A stretch of 64,000 bases of DNA from Cellulomonas hominis (GTDB lineage Bacteria > Actinomycetota > Actinomycetes > Actinomycetales > Cellulomonadaceae): positions 4,278,001 through 4,342,000 of the forward strand of contig NZ_JACHDN010000001.1 in the NCBI RefSeq assembly GCF_014201095.1, read 5' to 3'. Made by a program: the position numbers and the translations under genes. Below are positions 32,797-40,261 of this stretch, piece by piece. The notes under the pieces were generated by a model. That model was given only the letters and a program-made list of their open reading frames with translations. It searched no databases and was not told the origin of the DNA. Numbering within the stretch: the stretch's first letter is position 1; every line of letters starts with the position of its first letter.

Positions 32797-34913
32797 CTCC
32801 GCAGCGGGCGGGCGGCGACCGTCGCCTCCAGGTGCCGCAGCGGGTCGGCGGCGGCGTGGGCGGCCAGGTCGAGGCCGGTGAGCGCCGCGACGAGCGACAC
32901 CGGCACCTGGAACGTGCGGAACGGCCCGAACGCACCCTCGGTCAGCACGCCGGGGAGGAACGCGTGCTGCCCCAGCACGTAGCCCGTCACGCTGAGGTCC
33001 CCCGCCCCCCCGACGACCGCGACGACCTTGTAGAACTGCCGCGGCAGCAGCACCCCGCGGTACGGCGGGTCGTCCGGCGCGAGCACCGGCCCGCTGACGA
33101 CGCTGACCCGCAGGCGGTCGCGCCAGGCCGTGCCCAGCACGTACTCCTCGAGCCCGAGCCACAGGGTCGAGCCCGCGTTGAACGCGTGGTGCTGCGGCGC
33201 CGAGTTCGTGTAGTGGAAGGTGTCGTCGTTCGCCGCACGCGCCTGCGGGCCCCACGCGGGGTCCAGGCGGCGCACCAGGTGGCCGCGGTCCAGGGCGTTG
33301 TCCCGGTACACCTCGGCGCCGGTCTGCTCCTCGCGCGGCAGGCGCGGGTCGAGGATCCAGCGGTCGTCGGACCGCAGCGGGCCGTCCGCGCGGGCGCCGT
33401 CCAGGTTGACCGCGGCGAGCAGGGCGAGCCGGCGCTCCCGGTGCATGACGACGCTGAAGTGGTGGTACCGCAGCTCCGCGGAGGCGACGGCCGCGTTCGT
33501 GCCCACGCCCGGCAGCGGCAGGGAGACGCCGAGGAAGTCCGGGTCGTAGCCGCCGCGCCCGGCGTAGTCGGGGTCGACGGCGAGCTCCTCGACGGGCTGC
33601 GCGAGCGCGACGGCGGCCGTCGCGCCGTCGTGCCCGGGAGGCGCGGCGGCCGGGGCGACGTCGGCCGGGGGCGCCTCCGGGACGGGCGGCGCGATCGGGG
33701 CGGGCGGCGCGGGGACCTCGGCACCCGCGCGCGCGACGACCGCCGGCACCCCGGCCCGGACGTGCACCGTGATCCGCACCGGTACGTCGACCGTCACGGT
33801 GCCGTCCGTCGTCCCGCCCGCCGTCCCGTCCGGCGTCCTGCCCGCCGTCCCGTCGGCGCCGGGCCCGGTCTCGACGACCCGCCCGTGCGGGCTCGCCGCG
33901 GTCCCGAGCGCCGCGACCCGCGCGCGCCCCTCCGCGTCGAGCTGCGCGGCCCGCACGTGCCGCAGGATCCGGCTGATCCGGATGCCCTCGTTCACGAACT
34001 GCTCCCCCAGCCGCACGCTCGCGTGGTGCAGGGCGACGACCTCCCACTGGTCGTTGAACACGGGCGACCCCGACGACCCCGGCTCGGTGTCGGTCAGGTA
34101 GTGCAGCACCTGCTCGGGGATGTCGACGAGCTTGTTCTCCCGCAGCACGACCTCCTTCTCCCGGCCGCGCGGGTGCTGCACGATCGAGACGCTCTCCCCC
34201 ACGACGACCGTGCCCTGCGCCTCCGTCAGCCGGCTCCAGCCGAAGGGGGCCGTCGACGCGGGCGCCCCGGCGATCTGGACGAGCGCGAAGTCGAGCGTCG
34301 GGTCGGCCACGAAGAACCGCCCGGGGTCGAACCCGAGCTCGACGACCGCGCGCCGCCGCCCGTCCAGCCCGCGCTGGAAGTCGAGCTCGACGCAGGAGGC
34401 CGCCGCGACGTCCGCGGACGGCAGCACGTGGTGGTTGGTCAGCAGCAGGTGCGCGGACACGAGGAAGCCCGTCCCGTACCCGGCGGTCCGGCCGGCGGCG
34501 TCCCGGATGACCACGCGCCCGACGGTGCGCTGTGCGACGTGCCCGCCCTCGAGGTACCGCACGGCGAGGAAGTCCGGCTGGTTGATGACGCGCTCCAGCA
34601 GCACCCCGGGCTCGTCGGGCAGGTCGAGCCGGGCGGCGGCGTCGGCGAGCAGCGCGTCGGGTGGCGCGTCGGCGGGCACGGAGTCCGGGTCGCGGCCGGT
34701 GAGGTACCGGCTCACCCGGTCGACCCGCTTGGCGACCCGCACCGGGTCGTTGGCGGCGGCGATCTCGGCGCCCTGGTCCAGGTCCTCGAGCGCCGGGGCC
34801 CGTTCGGCGTCCCGTTCGCGGACCCGCCGGGTGGCGAGCTCCTGCTGGTAGCGCTCCTGCTCGCGCAGGCGGTCGGCGAGCGCGGACGGCTCGGCTGCGG
34901 CGACGGTGCCCAT
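32769..34913 (-). CDS. Trypsin-like protease fused to a DNA/RNA non-specific endonuclease
   Basis: 714 aa with no signal peptide. Residues about 8-65 are charged helix, and 100-135 contain the NQPDFLAVRYLEGG element common before such proteases. The V8/trypsin-like domain (130-320) has the triad His162 in TNHHV, Asp208 in TLDFALV and Ser281 in PGSSGSP. A low-complexity linker (340-440) leads to a NUC1 endonuclease (450-700) with the DRGH motif at 542-545 and Asn570 in HYTNSAP. A protease that could release or activate a nuclease suggests a suicide effector. It is divergent from the caspase-like gene across a 197-bp region. Confidence 0.88.
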   Translation of the reverse strand: MGTVAAAEPSALADRLREQERYQQELATRRVRERDAERAPALEDLDQGAEIAAANDPVRVAKRVDRVSRYLTGRDPDSVPADAPPDALLADAAARLDLPDEPGVLLERVINQPDFLAVRYLEGGHVAQRTVGRVVIRDAAGRTAGYGTGFLVSAHLLLTNHHVLPSADVAAASCVELDFQRGLDGRRRAVVELGFDPGRFFVADPTLDFALVQIAGAPASTAPFGWSRLTEAQGTVVVGESVSIVQHPRGREKEVVLRENKLVDIPEQVLHYLTDTEPGSSGSPVFNDQWEVVALHHASVRLGEQFVNEGIRISRILRHVRAAQLDAEGRARVAALGTAASPHGRVVETGPGADGTAGRTPDGTAGGTTDGTVTVDVPVRITVHVRAGVPAVVARAGAEVPAPPAPIAPPVPEAPPADVAPAAAPPGHDGATAAVALAQPVEELAVDPDYAGRGGYDPDFLGVSLPLPGVGTNAAVASAELRYHHFSVVMHRERRLALLAAVNLDGARADGPLRSDDRWILDPRLPREEQTGAEVYRDNALDRGHLVRRLDPAWGPQARAANDDTFHYTNSAPQHHAFNAGSTLWLGLEEYVLGTAWRDRLRVSVVSGPVLAPDDPPYRGVLLPRQFYKVVAVVGGAGDLSVTGYVLGQHAFLPGVLTEGAFGPFRTFQVPVSLVAALTGLDLAAHAAADPLRHLEATVAARPLRSYADVELGP

Positions 34914-35062
34914 GCTCGGCGGCCCCCTCGGGTGCGGCGCGGCTTGCGGGTGGTCGGGCGGGCCCGGGCGTCGTTGCCCGTCCCCGCCCGACGATGCGAC
35001 GCGTCGAGACGGGACGCTACCCCGGGGGCTCGCAGCCGGGCGCGACCCGTCGCGGGTGGCCC

Positions 35063-35074
35063 GGGTCGCGACCC
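35063..35074. promoter_or_regulatory. 12-bp palindrome upstream of the caspase promoter
   Basis: GGGTCGCGACCC, perfectly symmetric, ends 1 bp before the TTGACG -35 box. It is a candidate operator shared by the divergent protease-nuclease and caspase-hydrolase genes; chance is possible in DNA this GC-rich. Confidence 0.35.
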
Positions 35075-35075
35075 C

Positions 35076-35104
35076 TTGACGGCCCCCGGGCGCGGTGCTC
35101 GACT
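35076..35104 (+). promoter_or_regulatory. Promoter of the caspase-hydrolase operon
   Basis: TTGACG, 17-bp spacer and TCGACT. The -10 box ends 6 nt before GTG 35111, again pointing to leaderless translation. Confidence 0.5.
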
Positions 35105-35110
35105 CGATCC

Positions 35111-36682
35111 GTGGCGCGCGCGATGGTGCTCGTGGGGGTCGCCCGGACCGGGGGACGCTTCCCGGAGCTGCGCGCGGTGCCGGGCGCGGTGGCCGCGGTG
35201 CGGGACTGGGCGCTCGCGCAGGGCGTCCCGGCGGACCTGCTGCTGACGTACACGGACGCCGACGGCGGCGCGGTGGACGCGGGCGCGGTGCTGGCGGGCG
35301 TGCGGGGGCTGCTGGACCGGGGGGACGTCGAGCAGCTGGTCCTGTACTTCAGCGGGCACGGCATCAACACCGGGAGCAGCGAGTTCTGGCTGCTGCCGGG
35401 CGCCCCGGAGGACGGGGGCCAGGCGGTGAACGTCTCGCTGACGGCCTGGTACGCCGAGCGGCTGCCGGTGCGGCACGTGGTGCTGGTGTCCGACGCCTGC
35501 CGGACCGCCGCGACCAGCACGCAGGAGCTCGCGATCCAGGGCACGGCGGTGGTGCCGAACCTGCCGCCGCGGGGGCCGGCGGCGGCGGTCGACGTGTTCT
35601 ACGCGTGCGCCCTGGGCGACCCGGCGTACGAGCTGACGGACCCGGCCGCGGCGGGCGAGGCGTACCGCGCGGTGTTCACCTCGGCACTGGTCGCGGCGCT
35701 GCGCGGGGACCACCCGGCGCTGGTGGGGGGCGAGGACGGCGCGGCGTCGGGCGCGGGGCTGGTCCGGCCCTGGCCGCTCAAGCGCGCCCTGCCCGGGCTG
35801 GTGGCCGCGGAGCTCACCGCGGCCGGGGCGCCGCTCGCCGTCGCGCAGACCCCGGACGCGCGGCTGTCCTCGGACCCGGACGTCGCCTGGCTGTCCCGGC
35901 TGGTGCCGTGGCCGCCCGCGGGGACCGACGGGCACGAGTCGCTCGCCGCCCCCGGCGCCGTCCCGCCGCCGGACCCCGGCCCCGCGCCGCTGCCCGCCGA
36001 GGTGACCACCGCCGCGGACCGGCTCGCCGTCGGGCTGGCCCTCGCGGGTCCGGGCCCAGCCGCGTCCGTGCGGGTCCTCGGCGACCCGGCGGCGCAGGTG
36101 CTGCCCGGCACCGACGGCGCGGCGGTCGTCGCGCTGTCCGCCGGCGGCTGCGCGGTGCTGCCGCTGCTGCCGGGCCGCGTGACGGTCGCGACGGTCGAGG
36201 ACGGACGGCTGGTGGACTGCGCGCTCCCCCGGGCCGACGCCCCCCGCGCGACCGCGGCGCTCGGCCGGCGGGCGCTGGCCGCCGCGTCCTCCCGGTTCGG
36301 CCTCGACGCCGACGACACCGACGACGACGCGGACGCCGACCTCGACGCCGACCCCCTCGCGGCCGTCTACCGCGCCTGGGCGCTGCACGACCGGGGTCGC
36401 CGCGCCGACCTGGCCGCCCTCGCGGCCCCCGGCGCCCCGGGCGCCCGGCTGTTCGACGTCCTGCTCCTGGCCGACCCCGCGGCACCGCCGGACCGGTGGC
36501 GCGCCCTGCTGACGCCCGTCCCCCTGCTCGCCCGCGGCTGGGCGCTGCTGCCGGCCGCCCCGGATGCCGTCCGGGCGCGCGCCGCCGCGTTCGGCCCCCG
36601 CCTGCCGGGCCACTGGACCGTGGTCGCCGCCGACGCGCCGCGGGTCGCCGCGGCGCTGCGAGCCCCCGAGGAGGCGCCATGA
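35111..36682 (+). CDS. Caspase-like (peptidase C14) protein
   Basis: 523 aa. The N-terminal 230 residues are a caspase p20-like domain: catalytic His83 in YFSGHG and Cys130 in VSDACR, with the expected spacing. The C-terminal half has no recognised domain; it includes a Pro-rich linker and an Asp-rich stretch around residues 400-415. Such prokaryotic caspase homologues often act in immunity or programmed cell death. The start is set by a promoter whose -10 ends 6 nt before the GTG; an ATG at 35123 is the alternative. The stop overlaps the start of the alpha/beta hydrolase gene (ATGA). Confidence 0.88.
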   Translation: MARAMVLVGVARTGGRFPELRAVPGAVAAVRDWALAQGVPADLLLTYTDADGGAVDAGAVLAGVRGLLDRGDVEQLVLYFSGHGINTGSSEFWLLPGAPEDGGQAVNVSLTAWYAERLPVRHVVLVSDACRTAATSTQELAIQGTAVVPNLPPRGPAAAVDVFYACALGDPAYELTDPAAAGEAYRAVFTSALVAALRGDHPALVGGEDGAASGAGLVRPWPLKRALPGLVAAELTAAGAPLAVAQTPDARLSSDPDVAWLSRLVPWPPAGTDGHESLAAPGAVPPPDPGPAPLPAEVTTAADRLAVGLALAGPGPAASVRVLGDPAAQVLPGTDGAAVVALSAGGCAVLPLLPGRVTVATVEDGRLVDCALPRADAPRATAALGRRALAAASSRFGLDADDTDDDADADLDADPLAAVYRAWALHDRGRRADLAALAAPGAPGARLFDVLLLADPAAPPDRWRALLTPVPLLARGWALLPAAPDAVRARAAAFGPRLPGHWTVVAADAPRVAAALRAPEEAP

Positions 36683-37560
36683 GAACGCTCGTCCTGGTGC
36701 ACGGCCGCGCCCAGGAGCACAAGGACCCGCTGGCGGTGAAGCGGGAGTGGCTGGACGCGCTCGACGAGGGCGCGCACCACGCCGGCCGCCCGCTCGACCT
36801 GCCGGACGACCGCGTGCGCCTGCCGTACTACGGGCAGACGCTGTTCGACCTGGTCAGCGGCGCGGACCCGGAGCGCGCGGCGGAGGTCGTGGTCCGCGGC
36901 CCGGGCGACGGCACGGGCGAGGAGGAGCTGTTCGTGCGGGAGGCGCTGCTGGAGATCGTCCGGGAGGCGGGCGTGTCCGACGCGGACGTGCAGGCGGCCG
37001 CGGGCGACGAGGTCGTCGAGCGCGGTCCGCTCAACTGGCGCTGGGTGCGGGCGGCGCTGACCGCGCTGGACCGGCTCCCGAACGTGAGCGCGTGGTCGGT
37101 GGCGCTGGCGACCCGCGACGTCTACCAGTACCTGCACAACGTGCGGGTCCGGGACACGATCGAGAACGGCGTGCGGCAGGCGCTCGACGACACGGACGAG
37201 GCGGTCGTGGTCGCGCACTCCCTCGGCACGGTCGTCGCCTACAACCTGCTGCGCCGGGAGGCGGCGGACCGGGGCTGGAAGGTCCCGCTGCTCGTGACGC
37301 TGGGCTCGCCGCTGGCGGTGTCCGCGATCAGCCGCACGCTGCGCCCCCTGTCCTGGCCGGAGCCGGTGGGCACCTGGTTCAACGCGTTCGACCCGGAGGA
37401 CGTCGTCGCGCTGCACCCGCTGGCCGCGCCGCACTTCGCGGTCGACCGCATCGAGAACTACGGCAAGGTCGACAACCCGACGTCCAACCAGCACGGCATC
37501 TCCGGGTACCTGTCGGACGCGCGGGTGGCCGCGACCATCCTGGAGGCCGTGCACGACTAG
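36679..37560 (+). CDS. Alpha/beta hydrolase coupled to the caspase gene
   Basis: 293 aa. It begins TLVLVHGR (oxyanion-loop HG), has the nucleophile elbow AHSLG with Ser181, an FDPEDVVAL segment that probably holds the acid, and His272 in NQHGISGY. The fold resembles lipase/esterase-like hydrolases without a signal peptide. GGAGG lies 4 nt before the ATG, which overlaps the caspase stop, so the two proteins are made together. It could be the substrate or effector of the caspase, for example a lipase unleashed by cleavage; this is inference. Confidence 0.82.
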   Translation: MRTLVLVHGRAQEHKDPLAVKREWLDALDEGAHHAGRPLDLPDDRVRLPYYGQTLFDLVSGADPERAAEVVVRGPGDGTGEEELFVREALLEIVREAGVSDADVQAAAGDEVVERGPLNWRWVRAALTALDRLPNVSAWSVALATRDVYQYLHNVRVRDTIENGVRQALDDTDEAVVVAHSLGTVVAYNLLRREAADRGWKVPLLVTLGSPLAVSAISRTLRPLSWPEPVGTWFNAFDPEDVVALHPLAAPHFAVDRIENYGKVDNPTSNQHGISGYLSDARVAATILEAVHD

Positions 37561-37563
37561 GCT
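37558..37563 (+). promoter_or_regulatory. -10 box of the MFS transporter gene
   Basis: TAGGCT, 9 nt before GTG 37573. It begins within the TAG stop codon of the alpha/beta hydrolase gene. Confidence 0.4.
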
Positions 37564-37572
37564 GCCGCCCTT

Positions 37573-38841
37573 GTGAGCCGCCTCGTCGAGACCGTCGTCC
37601 CCGCCCGCCTCGGGCGGCCCTTCCGGTGGCTGCTCGCCTCGTCCTGGGTGAGCAACCTGGGCGACGGGATCGCCCTGGCGGCCGGGCCGCTGCTCGTCGC
37701 CTCGCTCACCTCGGACGCCCGGCTGGTCGCGCTCGGCGCCACGCTGCAGTGGCTGCCGCCGCTGCTGTTCGGTCTGCTCGCGGGCGCCCTCGCCGACCGC
37801 TGGGACCGCCGCCTGATCGTCGTCGTCGTGAACGGCGCCCGGGTCGTCGTCCTGGCGGGCCTCGCGGCGACGATCGCCACCGGGCACGCCACGGTCGCCG
37901 TCGTGCTGGCCGCCCTGTTCCTCCTCGGTTCCGCGGAGATCTTCGCGGACAACGCGGCGCAGACCTTCCTGCCGATGCTCGTGGCCCGGGACGACCTCGC
38001 GGTCGCGAACGCCCGGCTGCAGACCGGCTTCATCACGGTGAACCAGCTCGCCGGTCCTCCCCTGGGCGCCGCGCTGTTCGCCGCCGGGGCGGTCTGGCCG
38101 GTCGCCGCGCAGGCGGTGCTCGTGGCGGCGGCCGTGCTGCTCGTCGCCCGGATCACGCTGCCGCCCGTCCCGCGCGACCCGGGAGCCGCCCGCCCGCACC
38201 TCGGCCGGGAGATCGTCGAGGGCCTGCGCTGGGTGCGGCGGCACGCGGCGGTGCGCACCCTGGTGCTGACCATCTTCATCTTCAACATCACGTTCGGCGC
38301 CGCGTGGTCGGTGCTCGTGCTGTACGCGACGCAGCGCCTCGGCCTCGGGTCGGTGGGCTTCGGCCTGCTCACCACCGTCAGCGCGGTCGGCGGCCTGGCG
38401 GGCACGGCGGCCTACGGCTGGATCACCCGGCGGGTGTCGCTCGGGAACCTCATGCGGATCGGGCTGGTGGTCGAGACGCTGACCCACCTCGGCCTCGCCC
38501 TCACCCGGCAGCCGGCGGTCGCGCTGGCGATCTTCTTCGTGTTCGGGGCGCACGCGTTCGTCTGGGGCACGACGTCGGTCACGGTGCGGCAGCGCGCCGT
38601 GCCGACCGCGTTGCAGGGCCGGGTCGGCGCGGTGAACACCGTCGGCGTGTTCGGCGGCCTGGTGCTCGGCTCGGCCCTGGGCGGCGTGCTCGCCGAGCAC
38701 GGCGGCGTCACCGCGCCCTTCTGGTTCGCGTGCGCGGGCTCCGCGGTGTTCGTGGTCGCGATCTGGGGCCAGCTGCGGCACGTCGCGCACGCGGACGAGG
38801 CCGCGGCCCCGCTCCCGGCGGACGAGCCCGCCCGGGGGTGA
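37573..38841 (+). CDS. MFS transporter
   Basis: 422 aa with 12 predicted membrane helices. The first loop ADRWDRRLIV is the MFS motif A, and LASSWVSNLGDGIALAAGPL is typical of the enterobactin-exporter/MFS_3 branch. It probably exports a drug or metabolite. A TAGGCT -10 box overlaps the stop codon of the hydrolase gene and lies 9 nt before GTG 37573, so it may be transcribed separately from that operon. Confidence 0.9.
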   Translation: MSRLVETVVPARLGRPFRWLLASSWVSNLGDGIALAAGPLLVASLTSDARLVALGATLQWLPPLLFGLLAGALADRWDRRLIVVVVNGARVVVLAGLAATIATGHATVAVVLAALFLLGSAEIFADNAAQTFLPMLVARDDLAVANARLQTGFITVNQLAGPPLGAALFAAGAVWPVAAQAVLVAAAVLLVARITLPPVPRDPGAARPHLGREIVEGLRWVRRHAAVRTLVLTIFIFNITFGAAWSVLVLYATQRLGLGSVGFGLLTTVSAVGGLAGTAAYGWITRRVSLGNLMRIGLVVETLTHLGLALTRQPAVALAIFFVFGAHAFVWGTTSVTVRQRAVPTALQGRVGAVNTVGVFGGLVLGSALGGVLAEHGGVTAPFWFACAGSAVFVVAIWGQLRHVAHADEAAAPLPADEPARG

Positions 38842-38859
38842 GGCCGCGGCCCCGCGGCC
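38842..38859. terminator. GC hairpin between convergent genes
   Basis: GGCCGCGG-CC-CCGCGGCC immediately after the MFS stop and before the stop of the SHOCT gene on the other strand. Confidence 0.5.
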
Positions 38860-38862
38860 GGG

Positions 38863-39252
38863 TCAGCCGAGGATGCGCGCCTTCTGCGCCTCGAACTCCT
38901 CGGGGGACAGCACCCCCTGGTCGCGCAGGGCGGCCAGGTCGCGCAGCTGCGCGATGCGCGCGTCCATGTCGGAGCCGGCGGGCACGCCGGGCGACGTGGG
39001 CTGCGCCGGGGCGGGCGCGGTGTACGGCTCCTGCGGGTACGGGGACTGCCCGTACGCCGGCTGCGCGTAGGCCTGCTGCTGCTGGGCGTACGCCTGCTGC
39101 GCCTGCTGCTGCTGGTAGGCCTGCGCCTGCGCCTGCTGGGCGTCCTGCTCCGCCCAGCGCCCCTGCTGCCGGCGCTGCACGCGCCCGGCCACGGCGCTGG
39201 CCGTGCCGGCGACGACGGCGGTGCGGGCGACCCCGCGGATCAGTCCGGGCAT
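38863..39252 (-). CDS. SHOCT-domain protein with Gln-rich middle
   Basis: 129 aa. A short Ala/Arg-rich N-terminus, a 50-residue Gln/Ala/Tyr/Pro-rich low-complexity stretch, and a C-terminal SHOCT helix pair (IAQLRDLAALRDQGVLSPEEFEAQKARIL). SHOCT domains promote oligomerisation and occur in stress-related membrane or cytoplasmic proteins. GGAGG lies 5 nt before ATG 39252. It follows the DUF6325 gene by 28 bp on the same strand and is probably in the same operon. Confidence 0.85.
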   Translation of the reverse strand: MPGLIRGVARTAVVAGTASAVAGRVQRRQQGRWAEQDAQQAQAQAYQQQQAQQAYAQQQQAYAQPAYGQSPYPQEPYTAPAPAQPTSPGVPAGSDMDARIAQLRDLAALRDQGVLSPEEFEAQKARILG

Positions 39253-39280
39253 GACGTCCTCCAGTTCGGGTCGGTGGGGT

Positions 39281-40168
39281 TCACGCGGCGTCGGTCGCGT
39301 CGAGCGAGGCGAGCAGCGCCTGCACGGGGATGCGCCCGCTGGCGACGAGCTGTGCGCCCCCGCGGCGCAGGGCCGTGGCGAACGGCGCCGCCCACGTGTT
39401 CTCGTACACGATCACGCCGGCGGCGCGCCCGGGCAGCAGCGCCGCGGCGGCCTCGGCCAGGTCGTCCTCGTCGAGCAGCGAGGACGACGCCCCCTGGAAG
39501 ACCGTCATGTCGACCTCGCCGTCGAAGTCGAGGTCGTTCAGCTCCAGCCCGGACACCTGGCCGTCGTCGTCCTTCTCCAGGAACGCCAGGTCGAGCACGC
39601 GGATGATCCCGCGCTCGACCAGGTCCACGAGCAGGGGGAACGCGCTGCCGTCCATCCGGTCGCGCGGGAACTCGACCACCACGTAGTCGATGGGCCCCAT
39701 CTCGTCCACGTCCATCGAGGTCTCCCCTCCTGAGGGCCGACGACCGTCGTCCGCCGGTCCCCCACGCTGCCTCGTGAGGGCGGCGCGCGCCTCACCCCCC
39801 TGGGGTGGCCGGTCCAGCTCGGCGAGCCGGTCCAGGGCCTCCGCCAGGTCGACGTCGCGCAGCCGGTAGCTCGTCGCGTGGCCGCCGGCGACGACGCCGG
39901 TGTCCGCGAGCATGTGCGCGAGCAGGCCGCCGACCCGCCCCGCGACGACGATCTCGACGTCGCCCGCGCCCGGTTCCAACGTGCGGAGCTCGACCAGGTC
40001 GAGGCCGAGCGACCCGAGGCGCTGCAGGAGCCCCTGGAGCGCCGCCTGGTCCCGCACGGCGGCCGCCAGGACGGTCTGCTCCCGGGTGCCGCGCACCCCC
40101 GCGTCGTGGAGCACGTCCAGTGCGTCGGGCCCGAGCGACCCGACGACGGTGAGCTGGATGGTCCGCAC
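39281..40168 (-). CDS. Unknown N-terminal domain read in frame into a DUF6325 domain
   Basis: 295 aa as one open frame from GTG 40168 (GGAGGAGGGG directly upstream). Residues 1-120 form an unrecognised alpha/beta domain (IQLTVVGSLGPDALDVL ... GLDLVELRTLEPG), followed by about 30 disordered residues. From Met152 it is a complete DUF6325 protein (MGPIDYVVVEFPRDRM, LVERGIIRVLDLAFLEKD). That Met (ATG 39715) has its own strong GGAGGGGAG site, and DUF6325 proteins are normally separate and about 140 aa. A second G added to the G6 run at 39795-39800 would end the first protein there. So this is either a true fusion or two overlapping genes with a frameshift. Confidence 0.7.
   Translation of the reverse strand: MRTIQLTVVGSLGPDALDVLHDAGVRGTREQTVLAAAVRDQAALQGLLQRLGSLGLDLVELRTLEPGAGDVEIVVAGRVGGLLAHMLADTGVVAGGHATSYRLRDVDLAEALDRLAELDRPPQGGEARAALTRQRGGPADDGRRPSGGETSMDVDEMGPIDYVVVEFPRDRMDGSAFPLLVDLVERGIIRVLDLAFLEKDDDGQVSGLELNDLDFDGEVDMTVFQGASSSLLDEDDLAEAAAALLPGRAAGVIVYENTWAAPFATALRRGGAQLVASGRIPVQALLASLDATDAA
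39791..39808. promoter_or_regulatory. CTCACCC-N5-GGGTG motif upstream of the DUF6325 start
   Basis: CTCACCC-CCCTG-GGGTG, 76 bp before ATG 39715 on the minus strand. It shares arms and 5-bp spacing with the perfect site at 47294-47312. Confidence 0.35.
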
Positions 40169-40224
40169 GTCCCCTCCTCCGCCGGCCTCGCGGCCCACCC
40201 TCCGAGAAAGCGAAATGTCGGGAA

Positions 40225-40241
40225 TCACCCATTTGGGGTAG
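40225..40241. promoter_or_regulatory. TCACCC-N5-GGGT motif in the LuxR/DUF6325 divergent promoter
   Basis: TCACCC-ATTTG-GGGTA, an imperfect copy of the same motif, located between GTG 40168 and the LuxR -10 box (TACTGT, 40250-40255). A protein bound here would overlap the -35 region of the LuxR gene. Confidence 0.4.
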
Positions 40242-40249
40242 AGAGGCCC

Positions 40250-40255
40250 TACTGT
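40250..40255 (+). promoter_or_regulatory. -10 box of leaderless LuxR regulator gene
   Basis: TACTGT, 6 nt before ATG 40262. Confidence 0.5.
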
Positions 40256-40261
40256 GGCCCC

